A stretch of DNA of 64,000 nt from Sphingomonas sp. (GCF_019635515.1 NZ_JAHBZI010000001.1:620001-684000), one strand, 5' to 3'. Positions 51,575 through 61,097 are shown, counted from the stretch's first letter. The notes: generated by a model not told the origin, from the sequence alone. Translations and numbers: made by a program.

Positions 51575-54500
51575 TCAGCGTGGGGAGGCGATCACGCTGG
51601 TCGCCTGGTTCCCCACCGCTGTCGCCGCGAGGCTGTTGCCGGTCATCGAAAGCGTGCTTCCACTGACCGCGCCGGTGGTGATCTGATAGGGTGCGGCAGA
51701 CAGGAGCGCCGTGACCCCACCATAGTTGGTCTGGACATTGGCAATGCCGACGCCCGGAGCCGCTTCCGCCGAGGTCAGCGCGACGCTGTTGTTCGCGCTG
51801 TTGCCATAGGCCGAGGCCTGGATCGCGTTGCCGCCGAGGGTGATGCTCGATCCCGTCACCGCCGCCGACGCGTTGAGCGGCACGCGGTAGCTTGAGCCAT
51901 CTGCGCTCGCAGTTACCGCGCCATAATTGGCCTGGCCGTTGAGCAGGACATTGCTGCCCTGGACCGATTCATCGCGAAGGTTGGCCGACGCCGGACTCCC
52001 TGCGCCACCCAGGCCGGCGATGGTCATCGCGTTTTCGGCGGCGTTGCCTCGCGCCAGCGCCGAGGCGGCGTTGCCGGTGATCGAGATCGTCGATCCATCC
52101 ACGGGACCCGTAGCGGGTTGCGTTAGCGCATAGCCCGCGACGCTGATGGCAGCGGCGCCGACCTGCGCCATGTTGGTCTGACTGTTTGCCAATGCCGAGC
52201 CGGGGTCGGTCGCGGCTGCGGCCTCCACGGTCAGCATGTTCGCGACGCGGTTACCGGCGGACTCCGCGACATTGGTGTTGCCATCCACCGTGAAGCGCGA
52301 TCCGGAGATGCTCTCGCCCGATCGCACATCGCCGATATGCGAGATGGCGTTCGCATGCGCGCTGCCCGTCGCGAATTGCTGATTGGCCAGCGCCACACCG
52401 CCCGTCGCCATCGGTGGTCCCAGCGGGCCGCTGGACGCGAACGCGCCGGACTGCGTGCCGTCCGTCGCACCATCGGCTTGAAGCGCATTCGTGGCGTCGT
52501 TGACCACGCCAAGCGCAATGTTGCTGTTGCCGGTGAGCGAAGAGGCGGAGTCCGTCAGATCGCCATGGGCGCCGAGCGAGAAGTCGGATGTCGCGGCGAT
52601 ATTCGCCTGGCCGTATTGGCTCGACGACAGTGCGGCCCCGGCATCGTCCAACTCCGACGCGGAAAGCGTGAGGCGATTACCCGCGCTATTGCCAAGCGCT
52701 TCGGAACGCTGCCGGTTGCCCGCAACCTGGATCGTCGAGCCGGAGGCGGTGCCTCCGCCGACCACACCGCTAAGCGTGGCGACATCGCTCGCGATCGTTG
52801 GTGTGAGCGCGTCGTTGACGCTCATCTGACCGAGCTTCTGGTTGTTGGCGAGAACCAGCGTGCCGCGCGCGCCATAGTCGGTCTCGACTGCACCACTCAC
52901 CGCCGGTGCCCCATTACCGCGGACCGTCGCGGCAGTGACGTCGAGCGCGTTGCTGGCGGCATTGCCGATCGCCGAGCCCGTGGTGGAGTTGGCGGCGACG
53001 GTCAGTGTGGACCCGGTGATGTCGCCGGCTGGGGCGATCAGCACGCCGCCGGGGTCGGCGAGCGTGCCGAGCGTCGAGGTGACACTGCCATTGCCCGACT
53101 GGACATTGTTCACCGCCGCGCTGGTCTCCAGCGTGGTCACGGCAAGCTTCGCCGCATTGGCCGCGCTGTTGCCGATGCTGTTGCCGGCGCCGCTATTGCC
53201 GGTAAGATCGACCGTCGATCCGAGCAGCGCTCCGCCGACGCGCGCACGAACTTCGGATCCGGCCTGCAGGTTCGACAGGCTCGCAGTATTGTTGTCCTGG
53301 ACGTTCTGGACGGTAAACCCGGCATCGGCGAACGCGTCGCCATTGGGTCCGACCAGCGCGACATTGTTGCTCGCCGCGCCGGTACCCGCCTCCGAGGTCG
53401 CGGCATCGACGGTCAGCCGGTTGCTGGTGGCCTCGTTGCCGATCGCCCTCGTGTCGCGGACATTCTGCGAGATCGACAGGCTCGAACCGTCAAGCTGACC
53501 GGCCACATCGGTGGCAACGCCGCCATGCGCCGAGGCGACAATCACCGCGCCCGCCGCCGACTGGACGTTGGTGATGGTGCCGATCGCGCCGTTGCCACCG
53601 GGCGCGGTCGAAATATCGGCGGCGGTCAGCGACAGGCCGTTGGCCGAGCGATTCCCGTTGGCGCTTGCCGAGACCGTGTTGCCGTCGCTGATCAACGATG
53701 CGGCGCTGGCGTCGGCGCCGATCCGCGTGACGATCGCCGGGCCGCCGTCAAGGATGCCGTCGAGAAGATTTCCGGCGCGAGCCTTGATCACGCCCGAGGC
53801 CTGCTCGTTGCTGAGCACGCCGAACCCAGCCGAGACCGACGGGTCGCCTTCGCCGATCGCCGGAACCCGCGAGGCGAAGCCGGCCGGGCGCGGCGCTTCG
53901 ATCGCGCCGCCGGACACGGAGAGCATGTTGGCGACCGCGTTGCTCGCGGCGTCCGCGTCATTGCTGTTGCCGCTGAGGTTGACGCTGGTGCCGGTGATGG
54001 CATCGGTGTCGAGGGTGACGCCGCGCCGGACACGCGCCGCGACCCCGCTATTCGGACCGCTGACCTGCGTGCTGACGATGCCCGCGCCGTCGCCGGCTTC
54101 GCCGGTGACCGCGATCGTCGCGGTCGCGGCATTGCCGTCGGCGGCTGCGGACTGCGCATTGTCCGTCAGTTCAAGCGCGCCGCCGAGCACGTCATGGGCC
54201 GCAATGCTGATCGGTGACAGTTCGATGTCCGCGACCGCTTCGGCGCTGCCGGAGCGCTGCTGATTGGCGATGAGCGTATTGGCCTGCGCGTCGATCGCCG
54301 CCGTGCCCGCCGTGAGCGAGGTCGATCGGCTGGGCGAGGCCGGGCTCGGAGGCGGTGCGAGCGTCTGCGTGGCGGCGTTGGCGCGGGCCGTGGCGGTGAT
54401 CGTATTGCGATCGAGCGCAACCGTCGATCCGGTCAGCGGGCCGGCGACAATGCTCTGGATGGTCGCGCCATCGCCGCGCGCTGCGGTGAGGCCGCCGGGC

Positions 54501-54664
54501 GCGGACTGCGCGTTGGTCAGGACCGTATCACCGGTCGCCTGGCCGGATACGGCCTGGGCATGGGCGGGAAGCGCGGCGAGCGCGAGGGCGAGCGCCGCTC
54601 CGGCGCCGCTCAGCAACCGGCTTTTGCAGGCGCGGGTCTTCGATTTCGGAATCATGTCGTTCAC
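51575..54664 (-). CDS. hfaD: Holdfast anchor protein HfaD
   Basis: The 1029-residue product has a signal peptide (GAALALALAALPAHAQAVSG). The rest is a low-complexity, Ala/Gly/Asn/Ser-rich chain built from imprecise repeats of the type GSTI-x-(V/I)-x-GN-x-x-x-A-x-A-x-GN-x-A-x-N, often followed by NVQ or NNQ and GxV blocks (for example GSSITLGGNAIQASAYGNS and GSTLSMTGNSLAATAVGNQ). This amyloid- or beta-solenoid-like pattern, plus its place after hfaA and hfaB, identifies it as HfaD, a surface protein that holds the adhesive holdfast to the cell. It is much longer than the Caulobacter protein as I recall it. Confidence 0.85.
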   Translation of the reverse strand: MNDMIPKSKTRACKSRLLSGAGAALALALAALPAHAQAVSGQATGDTVLTNAQSAPGGLTAARGDGATIQSIVAGPLTGSTVALDRNTITATARANAATQTLAPPPSPASPSRSTSLTAGTAAIDAQANTLIANQQRSGSAEAVADIELSPISIAAHDVLGGALELTDNAQSAAADGNAATATIAVTGEAGDGAGIVSTQVSGPNSGVAARVRRGVTLDTDAITGTSVNLSGNSNDADAASNAVANMLSVSGGAIEAPRPAGFASRVPAIGEGDPSVSAGFGVLSNEQASGVIKARAGNLLDGILDGGPAIVTRIGADASAASLISDGNTVSASANGNRSANGLSLTAADISTAPGGNGAIGTITNVQSAAGAVIVASAHGGVATDVAGQLDGSSLSISQNVRDTRAIGNEATSNRLTVDAATSEAGTGAASNNVALVGPNGDAFADAGFTVQNVQDNNTASLSNLQAGSEVRARVGGALLGSTVDLTGNSGAGNSIGNSAANAAKLAVTTLETSAAVNNVQSGNGSVTSTLGTLADPGGVLIAPAGDITGSTLTVAANSTTGSAIGNAASNALDVTAATVRGNGAPAVSGAVETDYGARGTLVLANNQKLGQMSVNDALTPTIASDVATLSGVVGGGTASGSTIQVAGNRQRSEALGNSAGNRLTLSASELDDAGAALSSSQYGQANIAATSDFSLGAHGDLTDSASSLTGNSNIALGVVNDATNALQADGATDGTQSGAFASSGPLGPPMATGGVALANQQFATGSAHANAISHIGDVRSGESISGSRFTVDGNTNVAESAGNRVANMLTVEAAAATDPGSALANSQTNMAQVGAAAISVAGYALTQPATGPVDGSTISITGNAASALARGNAAENAMTIAGLGGAGSPASANLRDESVQGSNVLLNGQANYGAVTASADGSSYRVPLNASAAVTGSSITLGGNAIQASAYGNSANNSVALTSAEAAPGVGIANVQTNYGGVTALLSAAPYQITTGAVSGSTLSMTGNSLAATAVGNQATSVIASPR

Positions 54665-54691
54665 TCCTTGGGGGGACAGGGTCAGGCGGCG

Positions 54692-55666
54692 TCAGCCGCC
54701 GCGGGTGCGATCGGTGGAGGCGGACCGCACGAGCACCGGATCAGGCGCCGGGCGCGCCGGTGCCTCGCGGATGGGCTCGGGCGGGAACCAGCTTTGTTTG
54801 GAAAGGCAGGGCGCCGGGTCGCTCGCGGCGACGGCTGCCACCAACCTGAGCGTCGCTTCCTCGAGCGCGGTGCGGATGCCGAGCTGCAGCGGCTCCTGTC
54901 CTTTGGCGCCGAGGTTCACGTCGAAGAGATCGGAGCCGAAGAAGCGGAACAGGTTGAACCCGACTTCATAGCCGGTGAATTGCTTGGTGAGGCTGATCGT
55001 CTTCACCACTAGCAGCGAGCGCGTGTCGACGATCCGCAGGTCGATCGCGACCGACTGGGTATAGATGCGCGCCTTTGGACCGAGCTGGCTGATGCGCGCC
55101 TCGATTCCGCCGGAGCGGATGTCATAGTTGAGCTCGGTGATGCCGCCGACGATGTAATAGTCGGACGCCGCGATGCTGCCCCCGAAATAGGGGAGCCAGG
55201 GCACCGCGGCGACGCCTGCGCCGATAGCATGCGGCGTGCCGTCGCCCAGTTGCCGGCGGTCGGTATAGCCGAGCTCGCGCTCGGCGATGACCGGATCGAA
55301 CCGCTCGGCGAGCCGGACCGCGCGGCCCATCTTGCCGATCGCCGAGCTGACCATCAGCGCGCCGCCCTGGGTGATCGCGGCGCCTTCGGTGACCGAATAT
55401 TTGCCGGTATAGTCTCGCACATCACCGACCGCGATCGTGAGCGGCCGGGCGCCGCGCCCGGCGAGGATATCGGCGAAGCAGCCGAGCGCGGGATCCATCG
55501 GTGTGCGGTTGTCGCGCACTGCGGGACCGATCGGTGTCGGCGCTTCGTCGGGCGAGAGCCGAAGGTGATCGAGATGCGCGCAACCGGGAAGCGCGAGCGC
55601 GGCGAGCATGAGGCCGGCGCGGCGCAGGCGCCGCGGCGGAGACGGAATGTGGATGAAGAACGGCAT
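54692..55666 (-). CDS. hfaB: Holdfast anchor protein HfaB (CsgG family)
   Basis: The 324-residue product has a lipoprotein signal (LMLAALALPGCAHLD, lipidated Cys), then the CsgG fold: TIAVGDVRDYTGKYSVTEGA, ITQGGALMVSSAIGKM, YYIVGGITELNYDIRSGG and VAIDLRIVDTRSLLVVKTIS. CsgG-like proteins form an outer-membrane secretion pore for amyloid subunits, and HfaB is required for surface display of HfaA and HfaD. Its ATG overlaps the hfaA stop (TGATG). A proline-rich basic tail of about 40 residues follows the domain. Confidence 0.92.
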   Translation of the reverse strand: MPFFIHIPSPPRRLRRAGLMLAALALPGCAHLDHLRLSPDEAPTPIGPAVRDNRTPMDPALGCFADILAGRGARPLTIAVGDVRDYTGKYSVTEGAAITQGGALMVSSAIGKMGRAVRLAERFDPVIAERELGYTDRRQLGDGTPHAIGAGVAAVPWLPYFGGSIAASDYYIVGGITELNYDIRSGGIEARISQLGPKARIYTQSVAIDLRIVDTRSLLVVKTISLTKQFTGYEVGFNLFRFFGSDLFDVNLGAKGQEPLQLGIRTALEEATLRLVAAVAASDPAPCLSKQSWFPPEPIREAPARPAPDPVLVRSASTDRTRGG

Positions 55667-56232
55667 CAGTTGAGCACGCCGAACGCGCAGGCGCTCGAGC
55701 CCTGGACGCTGGCGGCCTGATTGCCGCTGTTGGTCTGGGTCGAGTTGAGCGCCTGCCAGGCCGTGCCCTGCACATTCGCGCTGGTGCCGCCCACGAGCGT
55801 CGATGAGACCGCTCCGGCGTTGAGCTGGCCGTTGGTGATATCGGGGCTGGAGCGGTCGCCGGTCGTGGAGGCGCTGTTGTTGTTGCCGGTGGCGGTCGAG
55901 CTGGCACCCGTCACGGTGGGCGAATTGGCGACCGCGCTCTGGACGCCGCTGTTGCCGGTCGCGGTCGCGGCGACCGAGCAATTATACTGGCGATCTACAT
56001 GGGTGTTGTAGATCGGCGCCGAGAAGACGCCGGCGCGGCGGCGCTCGATCAGATCGCGCGCGGCGAGCTGGGACGCGAGGTCGCTCGGGGTCTCGAACTG
56101 CCAGGAAGCGCTCTCGCCATAGTTGTTGGCGGCGGCCGGTGTCGCGGTGAGCAGCGGGAGCGCGAGCAGCAGGCTGGCGAAAGGCGAGCGGGTTCGTTTC
56201 CGCGCCTTCGGCGCGGAGGGGATACTGGACAT
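55666..56232 (-). CDS. hfaA: Holdfast anchor protein HfaA (curli-like subunit)
   Basis: The 188-residue product has a basic start and signal peptide (LLLALPLLTATPAAANN). NNYGESASWQFETPSDLAS, then DLIERRRAGVF and the Cys-bracketed repeat-rich end (NCSVAATATGNSGVQSAV to SSACAFGVLN) match Caulobacter HfaA, an amyloid-like anchor protein. It is the first gene of hfaABD. The presence of the operon suggests that the strain makes a polar holdfast-type adhesin, although the polysaccharide genes are not in this window. Confidence 0.9.
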   Translation of the reverse strand: MSSIPSAPKARKRTRSPFASLLLALPLLTATPAAANNYGESASWQFETPSDLASQLAARDLIERRRAGVFSAPIYNTHVDRQYNCSVAATATGNSGVQSAVANSPTVTGASSTATGNNNSASTTGDRSSPDITNGQLNAGAVSSTLVGGTSANVQGTAWQALNSTQTNSGNQAASVQGSSACAFGVLN

Positions 56233-56378
56233 GGTGGGATCTCTCTCGACGGGGCGGACGGGATTGGCCCCGGCCTCGGTTGAGAGATGTGCCTTGCTTC
56301 GAAATTCTGTGGCAGACGCCTGGTGCCGCCAGGTCTCGCCATGTCACGCCACAGTGCGGCTTTGACATGATCTCAAAT

Positions 56379-58436
56379 TCAGTCTGGGCGGTAGGTTTCG
56401 ATCGACGGACCCTCGGCTGCTACTTGCAGAATGAATGTCGCCGCCGGCGGGGTGCCTGTGCCGACGGTTCCGGCCACCATCCGGACCTTCGCGCGCAAGG
56501 CGCCCTTACGAACAATGGTTCGATCGATCAGAAAATGGGTGGCGGTGCCAATTTCCTTGGCAGCGATACCTTCTCTTATGGCGTCAAAATCCCCGGCGTC
56601 GTCTCCGAGCTTCGCAATCGCGTCCTTGACCACATACGCGACGAACAAGCTGCGATATTGATCGGGTTTAACGCCTCTCATCCTGCGCAGCAGGACCGCT
56701 ATCAACGACCATATTGTAGCTGTTGCGGGATCCAGGCTCACCAGATCCTCGATATTCACCGCCAACTCGCGGGTCAGAAAGAGATGCCGAATGATTGATC
56801 TTTTGGTTGCGCGGCAGGTGACGCGAATCGTGCTGACACGGTCGAATTTTGGCCGCCTAAGAGGCTCTGGAGGATCAACATCGGATTGCCGGACAGGGTC
56901 GGCGATATGGAGCGTAAGGCGCGCGCCTGCCCCTTGAATGGTGAATTTTCGCGACCCTGCCGCGCCGTCCAGAACCTGCCAGCCGAGAAGGCGCATAAGT
57001 TGAGCGATATTGCCGCAATGCCGGTCGAAATCGGCTTCGGAACGGCGCTTTGCCGACAGCAGTAACACCGATGTCGACCACAGGTGGTCACGATCACCGG
57101 CTATCGACGAAGACAGAATTTCCGGAGTGCCGGCATATAGTGCCGCCAGCACCGCTCTCGTGTCGGCCGGCCGCGCGTCCGGTTCGACGGCAAAGAAATG
57201 GGTCGCGTTCCAAGGAACCAGGCCCCAGGCCCAAGCCTGATCATAGTTTTCTGCGGCATCCGTCGCGGAATCCGAATGCTCGATCGTGCCGGCTGCCAGG
57301 AGCATCGAGCGCGCCTGAGGCATCGCGTAGCGTCCGGTCAGCACCGCCGCGGCGATTTCGACCGCTACGAATACGACACTGCTGTTTCGAACAACACCGG
57401 GAGATGCCTCAGTCTTGCCCGGAATGGGTAATTCGATGAACGCCGCCATATTCTCCGGAATCGCCGTATCGTCCGATAATTCGAGTTGGTTGCTGACGCG
57501 ATAGGAGATCGCCACCGTATTTCTCGGCGCCACTCCCGCCGCGGCCTCCAGTGCGCGTTCGATTTTCACACCTCGAAGCAGAATGACCGTCGGCAGCTCG
57601 CCTTGCGGCGAAAACGCCTCCTCACTGTCCCAACTGACGAGATCGATACCCGCACGGCCCACGCGCCGGAGCCTCCACCGCAGGAGATCGATATCGAACT
57701 CTCGATCCACGACGAGGCGGACCGTGAATGCCCGATTCAGCTCACGAACGGCCGGTGCAAACCCCAGGGTGATGTCGCGCAGACCGTCGAAAAGACGCGG
57801 GCTTCGTTCCAGCGCTTGAATGATCGCAGCGCGCAGGTCGCGGCTGACAGCTCGACTGGGCGCCTCCTGAAATCCCTGGACGAGAACAGCTCGCCCCTCA
57901 ATCGTCGCGAGAATTCTGCGCGGCCAGTGCGCATCGGCACCGAGCCTGTCCAGCAGGCCTTGCCGGACATCTGCGGTGAATATCGAGAAATCCCGCCATT
58001 CGTCCGCCGCGCGCTGAGACACCTGTGCGAGTCGTTCGAATGCCTGACGGGCAAACTCGTCCCGCCGGACATCCAGACCGAGGAACTCAGACACCTCGCA
58101 CGCAAGCAGCGGAAAATTCGACAGCGTGCTATCGAGCAGTTCGCCTAGGCGAGCTCTCGCATCAGCATCGTTGCCGACAATGAGCTGACCGTCGAATGCA
58201 AAGGCGAAATAGGGCGGATCGCTGAGCGTCGCGGGCGCTCCTTCGATATCCCGCATCGGCATGTCCTGAAAATCGGCCGGCTCGAACCCGGATATGGTGT
58301 TGCCGCTGCCCACAATCTGGACCAGCCGGGCATTGCGCAGCTGCTGGCGGAAAATCGGAACCATGAAACCGATTCCCAACCCAACGGGATCGGTCAGGCC
58401 GACAAGTTCGGCCGACCCAGGATCCGCGCCGCTCAC
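56379..58436 (-). CDS. Large hypothetical protein, second gene of an unknown two-gene module
   Basis: The product has 685 residues, soluble, with no signal peptide or membrane segment. It seems to have an N-terminal section (about 1-100, FAFDGQLIVGNDADARARL), a long mixed middle and a C-terminal domain with TATHFLIDRTIVRKGALRAKV. I found no recognisable catalytic motif. It overlaps the upstream gene by 4 nt (ATGA), so they are translationally coupled and probably form a complex. Base composition is a little lower in G+C than the hfa operon. It may be a defence, toxin or secreted-effector type protein; no family is claimed. Confidence 0.6.
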   Translation of the reverse strand: MSGADPGSAELVGLTDPVGLGIGFMVPIFRQQLRNARLVQIVGSGNTISGFEPADFQDMPMRDIEGAPATLSDPPYFAFAFDGQLIVGNDADARARLGELLDSTLSNFPLLACEVSEFLGLDVRRDEFARQAFERLAQVSQRAADEWRDFSIFTADVRQGLLDRLGADAHWPRRILATIEGRAVLVQGFQEAPSRAVSRDLRAAIIQALERSPRLFDGLRDITLGFAPAVRELNRAFTVRLVVDREFDIDLLRWRLRRVGRAGIDLVSWDSEEAFSPQGELPTVILLRGVKIERALEAAAGVAPRNTVAISYRVSNQLELSDDTAIPENMAAFIELPIPGKTEASPGVVRNSSVVFVAVEIAAAVLTGRYAMPQARSMLLAAGTIEHSDSATDAAENYDQAWAWGLVPWNATHFFAVEPDARPADTRAVLAALYAGTPEILSSSIAGDRDHLWSTSVLLLSAKRRSEADFDRHCGNIAQLMRLLGWQVLDGAAGSRKFTIQGAGARLTLHIADPVRQSDVDPPEPLRRPKFDRVSTIRVTCRATKRSIIRHLFLTRELAVNIEDLVSLDPATATIWSLIAVLLRRMRGVKPDQYRSLFVAYVVKDAIAKLGDDAGDFDAIREGIAAKEIGTATHFLIDRTIVRKGALRAKVRMVAGTVGTGTPPAATFILQVAAEGPSIETYRPD

Positions 58437-59188
58437 AGCAGCGTCCTCCAGCGGAAGAAATCTTCCACGAGTTCGTAGAGCTGCCCCGCATGCGCGAGCG
58501 CTTTCTGCCGCCCGTAGGTCCGATAGGTTCGAAGTACCGCATTAGGGCATTCCTCGAGCACGCGAAGTATGGGCACCTCCACTTCGAGCGCAGCGGGGCC
58601 GATGATTGCCACCAGCGAATCGCGCAGCGCAACGCCGCGGCTGAATTGGACTTCGATCGTCGTGCGGCGATCATCGTCGTCCTGGATCGTTTCGTCGTTC
58701 GCAAGTCGCGCGATCGCCCGCGCCTCGGGATAGAGGTTCGAAATATCCTCGGGCCGGACCGTCGGCATTTGACGGTAGTAATTGAGATTGGTCTCATAGA
58801 ACGCCGCGACCAGTCTCGGCGGCGTATCCGCCCCGCCCGCCAGTTCGAAGGCCTCCCGGTTCAGCGTTCCTGTGCTCGGAGCATATCGATCAAAACCTCC
58901 GCTATCGAAGGGCAGGATGCGCTCGGCGCTCGCGAGAGCGGAGGAATCGAAGACGAGGCACATCGGAAGATGCTCTGCCATGCTGCTGGCAGCCATGCCG
59001 GCGAGCGGCTTGAACGCCGGCCGGCCGTAAAACAGATAAACCAGTGACTCACCGTAAACAGGACAATTCTCGGCCCTCAGTTCCCCAGTATTGAGCGCTT
59101 GGACACCGCGAATCACCGGCGTGCAGTGCACCAGTCCCAGCGGCAATCCGGCTGGCGTGAATTGATCGAGAAAATCGCTGAGACTCAA
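58433..59188 (-). CDS. Hypothetical protein, first gene of the unknown two-gene module
   Basis: The product has 251 residues. Its N-terminal third reads LGLVHCTPVIRGVQAL, ENCPVYGESLVYLFYGRPAF: a H-x-T start, a following short helix and a strand rich in Tyr/Phe. This resembles the first segment of ADP-ribosyltransferase-like folds (DarT, RES and related), but no complete signature could be traced, so I keep it as a hint only. A lone acidic pair (DDDDRR) and a C-terminal helix (LYELVEDFFRWRTLL) follow. It is coupled to the 685-residue gene. Confidence 0.6.
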   Translation of the reverse strand: MSLSDFLDQFTPAGLPLGLVHCTPVIRGVQALNTGELRAENCPVYGESLVYLFYGRPAFKPLAGMAASSMAEHLPMCLVFDSSALASAERILPFDSGGFDRYAPSTGTLNREAFELAGGADTPPRLVAAFYETNLNYYRQMPTVRPEDISNLYPEARAIARLANDETIQDDDDRRTTIEVQFSRGVALRDSLVAIIGPAALEVEVPILRVLEECPNAVLRTYRTYGRQKALAHAGQLYELVEDFFRWRTLL

Positions 59189-59307
59189 TTCAGAACATCC
59201 TCAACCCGACGCAATCGCACGATCGATCCTTCGAATACCGGCAGGTTGATCGGATACTTGCGGAATGTAAACGCGGGCGCATCTGCAATAGCACACCAGC
59301 GAAGCCG

Positions 59308-60474
59308 TCAATGCATTAGGTTCGCGTCCACCATCAACGCTTCGGGGAACCCATGCTTCCCAAGCCGCTCAAGGACTTCGTACCATGACGCGACATCGAT
59401 CTCGGCGGCCGCGAGCCATGGATAGTCATAGATTGTTGTCGCGTATCGATCGCCGTCGTCGCAACCGAGCGTTACGATGCTGCCGGTTTCGCCGCGCCTG
59501 TGCATTGCTTGTGCCAGCATCAGCGCGCCGATAAGGTTCGTTCCGGTCGATGGGCCAAACCGTCGCCCGACACGGTCTTCGAGCCAGTGCGTGCCAGCGA
59601 CCGAGCCCGCATCGGTGACCGAGATCATCTGGTCGACTAGCGCTGGATTGAAGCTGGGTTCGACGCGGTTTCGGCCAATGCCTTCGACGACCCGGCTTGT
59701 GCAGCCGGTCATTGTCCAATCTCCCGAGGCATAGGCGCGGAAGAAGGCGGAGCCTTCCGGGTCGACCACGCACAATCGGGTCCGCGCATATTCGGTCTTG
59801 AAGCGGATATAGCGCCCAATCGTCGTGCTGGTGCCGCCCGTTCCGGCGCCCACTACGATCCAGCTCGGAACCACGGATCGCTGCTCGCGCATCTGCGCGA
59901 ATAGGGTTTCGGCTATATTGTTGGCGCCGCGCCAGTCGGTCACGGTCGCGGCGTTCGAAAACTGGTCCATGAAATGACCGCCGGTCTCGCGTGCGACCCG
60001 CTTCGCGATCCGGCTGATATCTTCTTTCGGTCCGGCGAACAGGATCTCGCCGCCGAGCGCTTCGATCGCCGCGACCTTCGCCGACGCGGTTCGCTGCGGC
60101 ACGACAGCGATGAAGCGCAGCCCTAGCTTGGCGGCGAACCAGGCTTCCGAGATGGCGGTCGAGCCCGACGAGGCTTCGATCACCGTCGACCCTTCGTGCA
60201 GATCGCCATTGCAAAGCGCGTGGAGAAACAGCGCGTGCGCGAGGCGGTGCTTGAGGCTGCCTGTAGGATGGGCGGTCTCGTCCTTCAGGAAGAAATCGAT
60301 GCCCTGGAATTCGGGAAGCGGTACCGGGATCAACGGCGGATCGACCGCGGCGTTGGCGGGATCGCTCAACTGACCGAGCGCCCAAGCGGTCCATGCGCGG
60401 GCGCGGGGGCCAGCGCGGACCAAGGAGTGGCGGTCTTCGCGCTGCGCGACAGAAACTGCTTCGCGCCAGGTCAT
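59308..60474 (-). CDS. PLP-dependent cysteine synthase/cystathionine beta-synthase-fold enzyme
   Basis: The 388-residue product is a fold type II PLP enzyme: the Schiff-base Lys in DETAHPTGSLKHRLAHA, the substrate loop IEASSGSTAISEAW, the PLP phosphate site VGAGTGGTSTTIGRY and the C-terminal VTLGCDDGDRY. It resembles the Cds1-type cysteine desulfhydrases and CysK-like enzymes with a C-terminal extension. The reaction (cysteine desulfhydration or synthesis) cannot be fixed from sequence. It lies alone, 119 nt before the unknown module on the same strand. Confidence 0.85.
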   Translation of the reverse strand: MTWREAVSVAQREDRHSLVRAGPRARAWTAWALGQLSDPANAAVDPPLIPVPLPEFQGIDFFLKDETAHPTGSLKHRLAHALFLHALCNGDLHEGSTVIEASSGSTAISEAWFAAKLGLRFIAVVPQRTASAKVAAIEALGGEILFAGPKEDISRIAKRVARETGGHFMDQFSNAATVTDWRGANNIAETLFAQMREQRSVVPSWIVVGAGTGGTSTTIGRYIRFKTEYARTRLCVVDPEGSAFFRAYASGDWTMTGCTSRVVEGIGRNRVEPSFNPALVDQMISVTDAGSVAGTHWLEDRVGRRFGPSTGTNLIGALMLAQAMHRRGETGSIVTLGCDDGDRYATTIYDYPWLAAAEIDVASWYEVLERLGKHGFPEALMVDANLMH

Positions 60475-61097
60475 CGCGCCGGGCCTGCGATATTGAGATG
60501 GCGGCGCCGGGTCTCGGGGGGAGCGCCCGGCGCCTGATCTGCAACGTCCGCCGTGAGGTCAGGGATAGCGCGACAAACCGGGGCTTGGCGTCGCGTCAGG
60601 GCCCCACAAGCCGGATTGTGGCAGAGCATCACGGTCGGGAAAGCGGCAATGAGCCGGTGCGGCATGCGCCAAGAGCGGGTGCTATGAGGAAAGAACCAAA
60701 CCCATCCCCGCCATCGGCATCGCGGCCTCAGCCCATCACCACCTCCCTGACCTGGTTCGCCCGCGTGCCGAGCGTTCCTGCCTCATAAGACGCGCGAGCG
60801 CGGCTTCTCCGCAATCAGGATGGTGTGGTTGACCGCGAGGATCGCACCCGCGCGGCTCCGCCTACAGGAAAATCATGTTGTTCCGGAAAGTTATCCCCAA
60901 GTCGGATTGCGGACAATCCAAGCGAAACCGTCCCTGTTCAGGCTAGAAGCATCTGAAGTGGACCGGAACGATAAATGGCCATCAATATTACTGTCGTATA
61001 TATTGGACAATATATTAAGTCAATCACTGCCAACTGCTACAGAATTTTCCTCGACCATCGAGCCTCGCATTAGAAACTTTGCGCGCGCTTCGCTGAG
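60475..61097. other. Long intergenic region upstream of the quorum-sensing operon
   Basis: In these 623 nt no convincing gene was found. The last 150 nt are distinctly AT-rich and contain the 18-bp dyad at 60998, so they probably hold the luxR promoter. A very short frame (60684-60788, 34 codons) ends in SLTWFARVPSVPAS but lacks a good ribosome-binding site. The element's left end may lie here or further left, but no attachment repeat could be identified. Confidence 0.45.
60998..61015. promoter_or_regulatory. 18-bp dyad ATATATTGGACAATATAT, candidate lux/tra box
   Basis: Two perfect 8-bp arms flank a GA centre, 83 nt upstream of the luxR start. Tra and lux boxes recognised by LuxR-type proteins are 18-20 bp dyads, so size and position fit autoregulation of this operon. 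The sequence itself is not a known consensus. Confidence 0.45.

Noticed and set aside
52337..54217. A 626-codon open frame on the plus strand opposite hfaD
   Set aside because: It is an antisense by-product of the repetitive high-GC hfaD sequence; Arg/Gly-rich with no domain or ribosome-binding site.
51575..54664. Dense short repeats considered as a CRISPR-like or minisatellite array
   Set aside because: The repeats are degenerate at DNA level, keep reading frame, and encode HfaD protein repeats; no identical direct repeats with spacers.
60684..60788. A 34-codon frame in the gap before the quorum operon, considered as a leader or antiactivator
   Set aside because: No good ribosome-binding site and no similarity to known antiactivators; too short to support.
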